64,000 nt of DNA from Microbacterium trichothecenolyticum (GTDB taxonomy: Bacteria; Actinomycetota; Actinomycetes; Actinomycetales; Microbacteriaceae). Below the pieces are notes generated by a model. It saw only the letters and a program-made list of their open reading frames with translations, was not told the origin of the DNA and did no database searches. The position numbers and the translations under genes were made by a program. The DNA lies in assembly GCF_000956465.1 (NCBI RefSeq), contig NZ_JYJA01000033.1, positions 155,650-219,649 on the forward strand, written 5' to 3'. Position 1 is the first letter of the stretch, and every line of letters begins with the position of its first letter. This document shows, piece after piece, positions 9,263-20,000 of this stretch.

Positions 9263-10045
9263 CTAGGCGAAGGTGTCGGTGAAGTGGTCGTGCGGCACCG
9301 GCGGAACGGGCTCGAGCTTCTGCACGGTCTCGGGGCTGTAGGGGTGATTCGTCTCCGGCACCGGCTGGTCTGCCGGCGGCATGAAGACGGGCTTGCCGTC
9401 GTCGCCGAAGTACATCAGATCGAGGTCGAAGGCGCCCTGGTTCTTCTGGCCGAAGCTCACCCAGTTCTCCTCGAACGGGGCACGGGCGAGCTCGTAGCAG
9501 CGGAACTTCCAGAACTTCCACTCGCCGTCCTGCTTCAGGAAGTCGATCGCGTACTTGCACCACACCCAGTGCGCCCAGACCTTCTTGCCGAGCACCTCCT
9601 CCGGTGAGTACATGTCGGGGAACGCCTCCGCGACCGTCGGGTCGGTCAGGCCCGACTCCGTACCGGCCATCAGCCACACGCCCTTGGCGGTCTGCCCGTC
9701 GCCGGCGACCTCGATGACGGGAGTCGTGGTGGCGTGGAGGATGAGCTTTCCGACCGGGGACGGCCGGTCGCGGTGGTACCGCGTGACGCTCTCCCACGTG
9801 GTGTACTGCCCGGCGTTGGTGTACCGCGCGCGGATGCCCTCGGTACCCTCCTTCACCCAGAGCGGGATGATCTGCTCGTCCTGGAACGCGTTGTGCAGGT
9901 ACATGTAGCGGTTGAACAGGTTCTCGACCTGGCCCCGATCCTCCGCACGCTGGGCGAGGCGCTGGGCGCCCTCGACCTGCTCACGGAGCCGGGCCACCTC
10001 GGCGGCCAGTCCGGCGATGGATGCGTCGACGACGGTGTCGGTCAT
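9263..10045 (-). CDS. SnoaL-like (NTF2-superfamily) protein of unknown role
   Basis: This is a 260-residue protein with a charged, probably coiled-coil N-terminus (residues about 8-45), then a SnoaL/NTF2-like cone fold starting around NLFNRYMYLHNAF. SnoaL-like folds include polyketide cyclases, dehydratases, isomerases and small-ligand-binding proteins. No catalytic residue can be assigned with confidence. The ATG at 10045 has AAGGAG at 6-nt spacing. The gene sits exactly between a deglycosidase-like TIM-barrel gene and its predicted small-subunit gene (8 nt from the latter), which suggests that it acts on the same substrate or aglycone. It has no counterpart in the basic CarABC set that I recall, so it is a candidate new component. 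Confidence 0.7.
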   Translation of the reverse strand: MTDTVVDASIAGLAAEVARLREQVEGAQRLAQRAEDRGQVENLFNRYMYLHNAFQDEQIIPLWVKEGTEGIRARYTNAGQYTTWESVTRYHRDRPSPVGKLILHATTTPVIEVAGDGQTAKGVWLMAGTESGLTDPTVAEAFPDMYSPEEVLGKKVWAHWVWCKYAIDFLKQDGEWKFWKFRCYELARAPFEENWVSFGQKNQGAFDLDLMYFGDDGKPVFMPPADQPVPETNHPYSPETVQKLEPVPPVPHDHFTDTFA

Positions 10046-10084
10046 GTCACTCCTTGTGATCGGCTCGTTCTCGTGCGTGCGCGC

Positions 10085-11119
10085 TCAGGCCGGCTGGCGC
10101 TGCGCGACGGTCTCTTCGATGGCACGCCGCATCAGCGTGTGCTGCTTCTTGACCAGATCGATCGGGTCGGACTCGCCGAGGTCGGAGAAGGCGTGACCCT
10201 CCCACTCGCTCGAGAGGTAGCCCTGGTAACCGCCCTCCACGAACTGCTTCACGATGCGCGGGATGTCCATCGCGGGCTCTTCGCCGTCGGCGCCGATGTC
10301 GTAGAACTTCGCGTGCACGTGGAAGATCTGCGGCATGATGTCGAGCCACTCCTCCGGCGGCACGAGCCCGTGCATGTTGAAGGCGAGGCGGGTGAAGGGA
10401 CCGAACCTCAGGAAGTCGACTCCTTCGGCAGTGAGGTAGTCCTCGAACTTCTGGTTGCGCACGTGCATCGGCGTGGGCTCGTGCCAGATCTCGTCCATGA
10501 CCGAGAAGTGCTTCTCGTCCATGCCCATCTGGCTGAGCGTGCGCAGCAGGGTCGGCGAGAGCGAGTGCATCGTCGACGAGAAGTCCGCGGTGAAGCCCAG
10601 GCGATCCGACTGCAGCTCGTCGTACATCTCGCGCATCTGCAGCACGTGGGGGTCATTCGGCCCGGAGGGCGCGTGGATCTCGTACCCGAGCTTCTGGTCG
10701 TACTTCTCGGCGAGGGGCAGGAGACTGCGCAGCAGCTCCTTGCCGTGAGAGCGGATGACGACCCTCTTGAAGCCGAGGGTGTGCGCGGTCTTCAGCTGGC
10801 GCGCCAGGAACTCGTGCTCCTCGTCGGGTGTCATGTCGCGGTCCTTGCGACGACCCATGTCGAGGTTGGTGCCGACCGCGCTCGGTTCGAGGCCGAACCG
10901 CTCGATCGAGTCGAACCAGAGCTTGACGAACGCGTCGTCGACGTCGGGGTAGGTGCGCAGCAGCTGCGCGATGTTGAACTCGATGCCGGGGCCGATGCCC
11001 TCTTCGGCGACCGCGGCGATCAGTGTCTCGGGCGTATAGAGGCCCGCCGCGAACTCGCTCGTCATCGAATACAGCGTGGTGCCCAGCTTGATGCCGGTGC
11101 CGGCGATTCCGTCGCTCAT
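10085..11119 (-). CDS. TIM-barrel C-glycoside-deglycosidase alpha-subunit-like protein (second copy)
   Basis: This is a 344-residue xylose-isomerase-like barrel with the motifs of CarB/DgpB-type proteins: Glu in GYEIHAPS (about 146), Asp in TADFSSTMHS (about 180), His in HVHAKFYDI (about 270) and Glu in SSEWEGHAF (about 305). These would bind the catalytic divalent metal. It lacks DUF6379, which is encoded at 8838-9254 two genes downstream. The ATG overlaps the stop of the preceding barrel gene (ATGA), with GAAGGAG 8 nt upstream. It is strikingly similar along its whole length to the C-terminal part of the fusion at 28111-29592, including the LDMGRRKDRDMTPDEE stretch. Confidence 0.78.
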   Translation of the reverse strand: MSDGIAGTGIKLGTTLYSMTSEFAAGLYTPETLIAAVAEEGIGPGIEFNIAQLLRTYPDVDDAFVKLWFDSIERFGLEPSAVGTNLDMGRRKDRDMTPDEEHEFLARQLKTAHTLGFKRVVIRSHGKELLRSLLPLAEKYDQKLGYEIHAPSGPNDPHVLQMREMYDELQSDRLGFTADFSSTMHSLSPTLLRTLSQMGMDEKHFSVMDEIWHEPTPMHVRNQKFEDYLTAEGVDFLRFGPFTRLAFNMHGLVPPEEWLDIMPQIFHVHAKFYDIGADGEEPAMDIPRIVKQFVEGGYQGYLSSEWEGHAFSDLGESDPIDLVKKQHTLMRRAIEETVAQRQPA

Positions 11120-12222
11120 GCGTGTGCTCCTTCGGTGTTGGGCAGCCAGGCTCCGAGCTGCGTGCGGGCCTCGGCGAGGTCCGTGATCATCCGTGAACCG
11201 GCCGCCTCGGCGGCCGAGCGCTGCACAGCCTGCTCGTCCGAGATGATGTCGAACGGGGACTGCCAGTAGTTCCAGTGCCAGCCTTCGTACTCGCTGGAGA
11301 TGGCCCCGTTGTACCCGTTCTCCACGAGCAGCTTCACGAGGTCGCGCACCGGGACCGATGGCTCTTCGCCGTTCTCGTCGATGCCGAAGAACTTGCCGTG
11401 CACGTGCTTGATCCACGGCGCGATCGTGCGCCAGTCATCCACGCGCGCCGGACCGAACAGGCCCGTGCCGTTGATGCCGAAGTCGATCCCGAGGTCGGGG
11501 CGACCGTGGCGCGCAGCGAGTCCGATGAATGAGCCGAAGCGCTGGCCGTGGTCGGCCTGATCGGCCGGCGGGCCCTGCTCGTAATAGGTGTTCCAGAGGT
11601 CGACGACCTGTCCGAGCAGCTCTTCGGACGCACCGCGGCGACGGTAGGCCTCGATCAGCGACGGGGCGAAGCCGCTGACGGTGGCGCCCCAGTCCATCGT
11701 GAATCCGAGGAACGGCGAGCCGACCTTCTCGTAGCGGTCACGCAGCGCGAGGATCCGCGGGTGCGAGGCGTACTGGTCGGCGTGCACCTCGAGGGCGAGG
11801 GTGACCCCGTGCGCCTCGGCGATGGGGGCCAGAGCCTCCATCGAGTCCGGTTCGATCGAGATCTGCACGCGCGCGATCGGGAAGCCGAGCTTCGCGGCCG
11901 CCTTGATCTGCAGGGTCATGTACTCGATCAGCTCGTCCTGGTTCAGCAGGCGATCACGGTGGATGCCGATGTCGGCGTTGACGGCGAGCGAGGTCGTCAC
12001 GAGCCCGACTTCGTCGATCAGATCGCGGAACCAGCCCGCGTACGCATCGTCGATCGCCGGGAAGCCGCGGAAGCTGGAGAAGCCGATGATCTCGAGGCCC
12101 GGTCCGAACCCGTCCGCCGCCGTCTTGCGGATGAGTCCCTCGAGGTCGTACTCCCGGCCATGGAACGCCCGGGTGAAGCTGTACAGGGTCACGCCCTGGA
12201 TCGGAGTGCCGAGCGCGGTCAT
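11116..12222 (-). CDS. TIM-barrel C-glycoside-deglycosidase alpha-subunit-like protein (first copy)
   Basis: This is a 368-residue TIM barrel with the same family build: GVTLYSFTRAF at the start, Glu in ALEVHADQ, Asp in FTMDWGAT, His in KHVHGKFFGID and Glu in SSEYEGWHW. It is directly coupled by an ATGA overlap to the DUF6379 gene upstream (12219-12614), the order seen for small and large subunits of a heteromeric deglycosidase. The likely reaction is elimination of the 3-keto sugar from a C- or O-glycoside to give the free aglycone. The start at 12222 was chosen because of the overlap; the ribosome binding site is weak, which fits translational coupling. Confidence 0.78.
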   Translation of the reverse strand: MTALGTPIQGVTLYSFTRAFHGREYDLEGLIRKTAADGFGPGLEIIGFSSFRGFPAIDDAYAGWFRDLIDEVGLVTTSLAVNADIGIHRDRLLNQDELIEYMTLQIKAAAKLGFPIARVQISIEPDSMEALAPIAEAHGVTLALEVHADQYASHPRILALRDRYEKVGSPFLGFTMDWGATVSGFAPSLIEAYRRRGASEELLGQVVDLWNTYYEQGPPADQADHGQRFGSFIGLAARHGRPDLGIDFGINGTGLFGPARVDDWRTIAPWIKHVHGKFFGIDENGEEPSVPVRDLVKLLVENGYNGAISSEYEGWHWNYWQSPFDIISDEQAVQRSAAEAAGSRMITDLAEARTQLGAWLPNTEGAHA

Positions 12223-12614
12223 GCCGCCACCGCCTTCATGGTCTTGGTGTTCTTCTCGTCGATGTGCAAGGTCTCGGTGTCGGAGATGATGATGTACGGG
12301 ATGTAGAGGGTGAGCCCGACCGTCACCTCGTGCTCGGCGTCCGCCTCGATGTCGAGGTCTCCCGAGAGCACGGCCGAATCCGTCGGGAACCACCACTCGT
12401 CGATGTTCGTGCGCAGCTCGTCGAACGTGAACTCAGCGCCGTTCATCTCCCAGCGCAGCGACTCCGCGGGGGCGGTCTTGCCGTCGATCGTCAGCTCTGC
12501 GCCGGCGATGCAGGACCCCGGCAGGGCCCGGTACCAGGGCAGCCGGACCTCGACCGCGGCACGCGGTCCGTCGGTCCGCAGCGTGCCCTGCTCGATGATG
12601 CGATCGGGGATCAC
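12219..12614 (-). CDS. DUF6379 protein, C-glycoside-deglycosidase beta-subunit-like (first copy)
   Basis: This is a 131-residue single-domain DUF6379 protein with VRLPWYRALPGS near residues 22-33, the LTIDGKTA strand, an EWWFPTDSAVL segment and a C-terminal beta strand LTLYIPYIII. The start is GTG at 12612-12614 with AGGAGA about 7 nt upstream. It is coupled to the TIM-barrel gene that follows and lies 49 bp after the glycoside 3-oxidase gene, so oxidase, small subunit and large subunit are consecutive, the same logical order as in car-type clusters. The DUF6379 and C-glycoside deglycosidase assignment comes from motif recognition, not a search. Confidence 0.78.
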   Translation of the reverse strand: MIPDRIIEQGTLRTDGPRAAVEVRLPWYRALPGSCIAGAELTIDGKTAPAESLRWEMNGAEFTFDELRTNIDEWWFPTDSAVLSGDLDIEADAEHEVTVGLTLYIPYIIISDTETLHIDEKNTKTMKAVAA

Positions 12615-12652
12615 AGTTCTCTCCTGACTACTTTGTCTTAGTTTCTACACTG

Positions 12653-12670
12653 TAATGTCTGAATCAGACA
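12653..12670. promoter_or_regulatory. Short dyad and shared TGTC motif upstream of the deglycosidase genes
   Basis: TGTCTGA (12656-12662) and TCAGACA (12664-12670) form a perfect 7-bp inverted repeat with a 1-nt centre, overlapping the stop codon of the glycoside oxidase gene. The adjacent 12615-12665 stretch is the only AT-rich gap inside the operon. It may hold a secondary promoter for the DUF6379 and TIM-barrel genes. The string TAATGTCTGAATC at 12653-12665 resembles motifs upstream of other glycoside genes in the window. Confidence 0.35.
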
Positions 12671-14207
12671 GAAGCAAGATCTGCGGTGATCTCATCGGCG
12701 ATATGCCGTGCACCGCGGACCGCCAGCGCGACGCCCGTGAGCGTCGGGTTGCAGGCCGTGGCCGTCGGGATGACGCCGTTGCCCGCGACGAAGAGCCCGG
12801 GCGCTCCCCAGACTTCGCTGTCGGGCGAGCACACGCTCGCGCCGTCGTCGGCCAGACCCATGCGAACGGTGCCCTGATAGTGCAGCGACGCTCCGAGCGG
12901 CATCACGAACGGGCGGTCGTCGAGGGGGTCGCCGATCGCCTTCCCCAGGCGCACGATCTCGGCCTTGGCCCGGTCGATCGTCGCGTGGTCGCGGTCGCTC
13001 AGCGTGTAGTGCAGCTGCATCGCGGGCATCCCGTAACCGTCGACATCGCTGTCCGAGAACGCCACGCGGTCCGAGGCCTGGAGGTCCTTCGCGCAGAACA
13101 GCCCCAGCCCCACGATCGAGCCCGGCGCCGCAGGGTCGTCGTCGGCGAGCTTCACCGGAGACGCGTCGAGCTGCATGACCTGGCCGTGGAAGGGCATGTC
13201 GTCGGTGAACGGCACCCACGTCACCCCGGTGTATTCGCTCAGGCCGGTCTGCGGGACACCGTCCGCATCGACCACGGGGGTGAAGTCGCGCATGCGCACG
13301 GCGAACACGATCTGCGCCTGGTCGTTGAGATACCGGCCGAGGGCATCGGGACGGATGCCGGAGGCCCAGAGCAGCTGCGGCGTCCGCAGCGCGTCGGCGG
13401 CGACCACGACGAAGCGGGCGCGCACATCGCGCCGTTCTCCCGTCCGGACGTCCGTGACGACCACGCCGGCGGCCCGGCCGTCCTCGACCAGCACGCGGGT
13501 CACGAGGGACTCGTCGAACAGCGTGAAGTTCGGGTTTCCGCGGGTGATGTCTCCGAGAACGACATCCGAACCCGACCACACCAGCGGCCCGTCGTCGCGG
13601 CGATGCACCGCGAGCGGCATCCGCTGCACGCGCTCATCCGCATCCCGATGAGCGTCCTCCACCGCGGCGAGCCGCTCGCGCACGATCCCCGCATAAGGTG
13701 ACGCATCGAACGCGTCGGTGGTGACCCCGAGCAGTCGCTCCCCCTCCGAGAGCAGCTCGTCGAGCTCGCCCGTCTCGTCGAGGAAGCCGATGCGCTCGCT
13801 GTCATTCGGCCGGGGGCAGGCCCCCGTCCAGTGCGCGGCCATGCCTCCGACGTTGCTCGAGAACGCAGCGACCGGCAGACCGTCCTCGCCGTCCGCCTGA
13901 TAGCCGGACTCGAGCAGGTAGGTGCCCGGGCGCGCGCGCCGTTGGGCGGACTTCACGATGCCGCCGACACGGTCGTCGTCCTCGCGAGCGTGCGGCCCCT
14001 CCGACCGGCGCTGAGCGTGGGCACGCTCGTCGGCGTCCGCGATGTTCTTCACGTGCGCCCCGGGCGGGTCCGACACGGTGGGGCCGACCTCGAACATCGC
14101 GATGGTCGCCGATGACGCCCGCTCGCTCAGGATTCGGGCATAGGTCGCGCCGGCCGGGCCGCTGCCGACGATCGCGACGTCGACCTGCGCGGGGTATACG
14201 CGGGTGC

Positions 14208-14211
<4 letters not shown>
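12664..14211 (-). CDS. GMC-type FAD glycoside 3-oxidase (CarA/G3Ox/pyranose-oxidase-like)
   Basis: This is a 515-residue FAD oxidoreductase. The dinucleotide motif GSGPAG is at residues 16-21. GGMAAHWTG at about 122-130 matches the pyranose 2-oxidase segment in which the His (here His127) carries covalent flavin. The C-terminal active-site pair is present as His in SLHYQGTVRMG (about 444) and Asn in NPTLTG (about 488). Known soil relatives (CarA of Microbacterium, the Pseudarthrobacter enzyme first annotated as pyranose oxidase) oxidise the C3 hydroxyl of the glucose moiety in C-glycosides, the step that permits cleavage by CarBC. Overlap with the isomerase-like gene upstream (ATGA) and position just before the DUF6379/TIM-barrel pair support that role. 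Pyranose oxidase activity on free sugar is the main alternative. Confidence 0.82.
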
Positions 14212-15002
<791 letters not shown>

Positions 15003-15120
15003 GTGGTCTCCGTCGGAGGTCGGAACAAGGTGGTCGTGGGCGGCATGCACCGGAACCCGCTGACGCGGGCACCTGCGCTCGACGATCCGGCCGCTCTCGA
15101 ATCGAGTCGGATCCCGGCGG

Positions 15121-15957
15121 CTAGCCCTTCAGGCCGCCGGCGAAGCCCTGGATGAACTTCTTCTGGGCGGCCATGTAGAAGATCAGGATGGGGATCATCG
15201 AGATGATCACCACCGCGAAGATCTTGTTCCAGGCCGAGACGAGCCCGCCGACGTACGTGTACATCGCGACCGGCAGCGTCTGGGTGGTGGAGCCGCCGAG
15301 GAAGATCAGCGAGTTGAAGAAGTCGTTCCAGACGATCAGGCCCGCGAGGATCGCGACCGTGCCGGTCGCCGGAGCCATCAGCGGCAGCACCACGCGGAAG
15401 AACGCCTGCGTCGGCGAAGCCCCGTCGATCACGGCGGCCTCCTCGTACTCGGTCGTGAGCCCCCGGAAGAAGCTGGCATAGAGGAAGACGGAGAGCGGAA
15501 GCAGGATGCCGATCCACAGCAGGATCATTCCGAGGGCGTTGCCGGTGAGCCCGACGGTGCGCGCGCCGATGTACAGCGGGACGGTGCCGAGCTGCGCGGG
15601 CAGGATGATCGCGATGAGCACGAGGTAGAAGGTGACGTTCGTCCACGCCCGGGTGCGACGGGTGATCACGTACGCGGCGACCGAGCCGAAGAGCACGAGA
15701 CCGGCGATGGCGCCCGCGGTGATGATGGCGCTGTTCAGAATCGCCATCGGGATGCTGTCGCGCCCACCCGTGGTCAGCACCTCGATGAAGGCACCGAAGT
15801 CGAGCGATGTGGTCGGAGCGACCGCACTGGTCGTGAAGGCCTCCTTGTCGGACTTCAGGGCCGTGTTGATCAGGAAGTAGAAGGGCAGCAGGCCGATCAG
15901 CGCGACGATCCAGATGAGGACTTCGCGGAGTGCCGTGAGCTTGGTGTACCGGAACAT
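15121..15957 (-). CDS. Carbohydrate ABC transporter permease (CUT1, MalG-like)
   Basis: This is a 278-residue inner-membrane permease with about six transmembrane helices. It carries the cytoplasmic EAA loop EEAAVIDGASPTQAFFRVVL, which docks the ATPase. It starts 3 nt after the stop of the partner permease. No ATPase gene is present in the window, so the system probably shares an MsiK-type multitask ATPase, as many actinobacterial CUT1 transporters do. The cognate binding protein is most likely the lipoprotein at 20460-21752, which lies beyond the divergent rhamnosidase gene. The presumed cargo is a glycoside or oligosaccharide from plant material. Confidence 0.9.
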   Translation of the reverse strand: MFRYTKLTALREVLIWIVALIGLLPFYFLINTALKSDKEAFTTSAVAPTTSLDFGAFIEVLTTGGRDSIPMAILNSAIITAGAIAGLVLFGSVAAYVITRRTRAWTNVTFYLVLIAIILPAQLGTVPLYIGARTVGLTGNALGMILLWIGILLPLSVFLYASFFRGLTTEYEEAAVIDGASPTQAFFRVVLPLMAPATGTVAILAGLIVWNDFFNSLIFLGGSTTQTLPVAMYTYVGGLVSAWNKIFAVVIISMIPILIFYMAAQKKFIQGFAGGLKG

Positions 15958-15960
15958 GGA

Positions 15961-16920
15961 TCAGGCCTTTCGCGCGGCGTCGCGGTCGCGGGTCGCGTAC
16001 TGCTGGAGGATGGCGAAGACGAGGATGATGACGGTCAGCACGAGGGCGAGCGCCGAGCCGAATCCGAACTGGCCGAGCGAGAACGCCTGTTTGTAGACCT
16101 GCGTGGCGAGAGTCTCGGTCGCCCCCGCCGGCCCTCCGCCGGTGAGCGCGAGGATCTGGTCGAAGATCCGCAGGCCCTGGATGATGCCGAGTGTCGACGC
16201 GATCGCGATCGAGGGGCGGATGCCGGGAACCGTCACGTGCCAGAAGCGCTTGAAGATCCCGGCGCCGTCCAATGCAGCCGCCTCTTCGAGCTCGACCGGC
16301 ACCGACGCGAGACCGGCGAGGTAGATGACCATGACGAAGCCCGTCTGCTGCCAGACGACCGTGAGCAGGATCGCCCAGATCGACCACGTGGGGTCTGCGA
16401 GCCAGACCTTCTGCAGTTCAGGCAGTCCGATCGCCGCGAGGAACCCGTTGAGCGGCCCGTTGAACTGGAAGATGAACTTCCAGACATACGCGACGGCGAG
16501 CGGGCTCAGCACGACAGGCATGAAGAGGAGCGTGCGGAGGATGTAGCGGGTCTTGAGGGTGCGATTTATCGCGAGCGCGAACCCGAGGCCCAGGATGTTC
16601 GTGAGGATCACCGAGCCGAACGCGAGGAACAGCGTGTTCCAGACGGCGCCCACCAGGAGCGGGTCGTTGAAGATGCGCGCGAAGTTGTCGAGCCCGACGA
16701 ACTCCCAGTCGCCGAGGCCCGTCCAGTTCGTGAAGGCGAAGAAGCCGCCTGTCAGTGTCGCCGCGTAGTGCACGAAGACGACCATGATGATGGCCGGCAC
16801 CGCCCACCACCAATGGCCGAAGCTGATCAGCGGCTTGCGGCCGCGAGGACGCGGGGTGCGCCGCGCTCCGGGAGGCACGGTGAGTGTGCGAGTGGCATCC
16901 TTCTCGATCGTCACTGTCAT
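15961..16920 (-). CDS. Carbohydrate ABC transporter permease (CUT1, MalF-like), first gene of the operon
   Basis: This is a 319-residue permease with a charged cytoplasmic N-terminus (about 45 residues), six predicted membrane helices and the EAA loop EEAAALDGAGIFKRFWHVTV. The ATG at 16920 follows an AGAGAG element; a longer frame begins at 16998 but has no ribosome binding site and would add an unlikely leader. It is the promoter-proximal gene of the minus-strand operon that runs to 4638, so uptake and deglycosylation appear to be co-expressed. It pairs with the MalG-like permease just downstream. Confidence 0.9.
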   Translation of the reverse strand: MTVTIEKDATRTLTVPPGARRTPRPRGRKPLISFGHWWWAVPAIIMVVFVHYAATLTGGFFAFTNWTGLGDWEFVGLDNFARIFNDPLLVGAVWNTLFLAFGSVILTNILGLGFALAINRTLKTRYILRTLLFMPVVLSPLAVAYVWKFIFQFNGPLNGFLAAIGLPELQKVWLADPTWSIWAILLTVVWQQTGFVMVIYLAGLASVPVELEEAAALDGAGIFKRFWHVTVPGIRPSIAIASTLGIIQGLRIFDQILALTGGGPAGATETLATQVYKQAFSLGQFGFGSALALVLTVIILVFAILQQYATRDRDAARKA

Positions 16921-17067
16921 CTGCTCTCTGACCTCGTCGTCACGCGCCCTCGTCGGCGCCTGAGAAGACCCTCCCACACTTGTGTCGAAAGCACACATTA
17001 GTATCAGCGATATCGGCTATAAGTGGTGCGGACGCCACCCTTCAGGCGTCGAGAAGAGGATGGATCC
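16921..17067. promoter_or_regulatory. Divergent promoter region between the transport/deglycosylation operon and the rhamnosidase gene
   Basis: This is a 147-bp region with its AT-rich core at 16975-17025. On the plus strand TATAAG at 17018-17023 is a reasonable -10 element for the rhamnosidase gene. GTGT and ACAC half-sites (16982-16985 and 16993-16996) and the palindrome CGATATCG (17008-17015) are possible operators. The string TTGTGTCGAAAGC at 16980-16992 resembles motifs at 20360-20373, 30996-31008 (reverse strand) and 12653-12665. Confidence 0.45.
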
Positions 17068-20000
17068 ATGACCGATCCGCTCTGGCAGGACTTCCTCGAG
17101 CCGCCCGACGGGGCCCGGCCTCGCGCCTGGTGGCACTGGATGGACGGCAACGTCGACCCCGCCGGCGTGCGCCGCGACCTGCGCTGGCTGCACGCGATCG
17201 GCGTGAGAGGGGTGCAGCTGTTCGACGGAGCCATGGGCGGTCCTCTCATCGTGCCGGCGGCGGTCCGGCCCGGATCGACGACCTGGCGCCGCGCGATCGC
17301 GTCGGCTGTCGAGACCGCGGATGAGCTGGGGATGGAGCTCGCCGTCGCGACCTCGTCGGGATGGAGCGCCTCGGGCGGCCCGTGGGTCGCGCCCGCGGAT
17401 GCGATGAAGAAGCTCGTGTGGTCCGAGACGCCCCTCGAGGGCGGCGGTCGTCGCATCGTCGAACTCGCGGCCCTGCCGGACGTCCCGGGCCTCTTTCAGG
17501 ATTGCCGGCGCTGGGGCCTCGCCGCCGATGCGCCGCGATGGGCGACCGATTCCGTCGTCCTGGCCGTGCCGGCGGACCCGGTTCACGTGGCGCACCGACC
17601 CGCGGAGGTGGTGGCATCCGCAGTCCTTCCGGGAGCTGCCCCCAGGCGCGTGGAGGACTGGGGATGCCTCGTCGACGGCTCGTTCGACGGATCGGTGCTT
17701 CTTCCCCGTGATCCCGAAGCGACGTCGTCGGCGTGGGTCGAGCAGATCTTCGACGAGCCGGTGACGGTGCGCTCGGCCGTCGTCGGGCTGCCGGGGCCGC
17801 GCGGATTCGGCGCCGCCCCGCCCCCGAGCGCCGTGCTCGAGGCGAGCGACGACGGCGTGACGTACCGGGAGGTCGCCGTGCTGCCGGTGACGACCGTCCC
17901 GGCACGCACGGTGAGCTTCGCGGCCACGACCGCGCGGCGCTTCCGGCTGGTGCTGACCGGCGCGAGCGCGGCGGAGGTGCTGCCGGCGCTGGACGAGGGC
18001 GTGCGGGTTCCCCCCGTTCTGCGCCGCATGTCGGAGTTCGTCGTGTCCGAGTTCGCGTTGCGCGCAGCCGGCCGCGTGCATCACGCGGAGGTCAAGGCGG
18101 GGTTCGGCGTCGTGCCCGACTACTACGCGGTCGGCACCGATGCGCGCATCCGCGCAGGCTCCGTCGATCCGGACGCGATCGTCGACGTCACGTCGTCGGT
18201 CGCCGACGGCGTCCTGCGGTGGGATGCTCCGCCCGGGCTCTGGACCATCCTGCGGCTCGGGGCGTCGCTCACGGGTCAGACCAACGGCCCCGCGTCGCCG
18301 GAGACCACCGGACTCGAGGTCGACAAGCTCGACGGGCCGCGGGTCTCGGCGTATCTGGACGAGCACCTCGCGCGCTTCGGCGCGGATGACGGCTTCGCCG
18401 CACTCCTCAGCGACAGCATCGAGGCGGGTCCGCAGAACTGGACGGACGCATTGTTGGGCCGCTTCGCCGACGCGAGGGGCTACGACCCGCTCCCCTGGCT
18501 TCCGGCTCTCGCCGGCTTCATCGTGCGCACCGCGTCTGACTCCGATCGGTTCCTCTACGACTACCGCCGCACGATCTCCGAACTGCTCGCGAGCGAGTAC
18601 TACGGCACACTGGCGGCCGCGGCCCACGCGCGCGGCATGGTGTACTACGCCGAAGCGCTCGAAGATCAGCGCCCGCAGCTCGGGGACGACCTCGCGATGC
18701 GCGCGCACGCCGATGTGCCGATGGGCGCGATGTGGACCTTCCTGCCCGAGCACGGGCCGCGCCCCACCTATGTCGCCGACCTCAAGGGCGCGGCATCCGT
18801 CGCCCATGTCCATGGCAAGGCGTGGACCGGCGCGGAGGCGTTCACGAGCTTCGATCGTCCCTGGTCGTCGACGCCTCGGAGCCTCAAGCACGTCGCCGAT
18901 CTTCAGCTCGCGCTGGGCGTGACGCGGTTCTGCATCCACACCTCGCCGCACCAGCCGCTCGCCGCGCCCCCGCCTGGCATCTCGCTCGCGCCGTTCCTCG
19001 GGCAGGCCTTCACCGTCAACGAGACATGGGCCGGCGACGCCGGTCCATGGATCGACTACCTGGGACGCTGCTCGGCGGTTCTCTCGTCGGGTGAACCCGC
19101 CGTGGACGTCGCGTACTTCGTCGGCGAGGAGGCGCCGGTCACCGCGCTGTTCGGCGGGCGGTTCGACGACGCGGTTCCCGTGGAGGTCGACTTCGACTAC
19201 GTGGGCAAGGACGGCCTCGCGCTGCTCAGCATGGAGGACGACCGGCTCGCCTCGGCCGGGGCGCGGTATCGACTCCTGTATCTCGGCGGATCGAGCGATC
19301 ACATGACGATCGCAACCCTGCGCCACGTCGCGCGGCTGCTGGACGCGGGGGCGACGGTCGTGGGCGTCCGCCCGGACCGATCGCCGTCGCTCGCCGATGA
19401 CGACGCCGAGTTCGCACGACTGTGCGATGGGGTGTGGACGCTGCCCCGTACCCGGGGGCGCGTGCTGCCGACCCGCGACCTCGGCGCCGCACTGACGGAG
19501 CTCGGCGTAAAGCCCGCGATCGGACTGGATGACACGGAGGTGCGACGCATCGCGCGCATCGTCGGCGGCCGCCGCATCATGTTCGTGGCGAATCCGGACG
19601 ATCGCGAGCGGACGTTCGTCGCGACGAGCCGGGTCGGCCTCGCGGCGTGGGACCCGGTGACCGTGCAGGCGCTGCACCTGGCGCCGCTCGATCCATCGGG
19701 CGAAGGCGAGCGGCGATACGCGGTGCGGCTCCCCGCATTCGGGTCGCTGTTCCTCGTGGAGGATCCCGGCGCCGGCACCCGGAGGGTCGATCTCGTCGAC
19801 GTGCCGGTGCGGGGCGGCTGGACGCTCGAGCTCCCCGATGCGGCACCGCTCACGCTCGGACCAGAACCGCGATTGTGGACGGATGCCGACTCCGTCGCCG
19901 CGGGATTCTCAGGCACCGCCACGTACAAGGTCACCGCGAAGCTCCACCTGCCCGCAGACGCCACGCGCGTGCTCCTGGACCTCGGCGACACCTTCGACCT

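Noticed and set aside
17017..19677. An 886-codon minus-strand frame opposite the rhamnosidase gene
   Set aside because: It is a mirror frame of a GC-rich gene with no recognisable domain. The plus strand carries the GH106-type motifs and a ribosome binding site.
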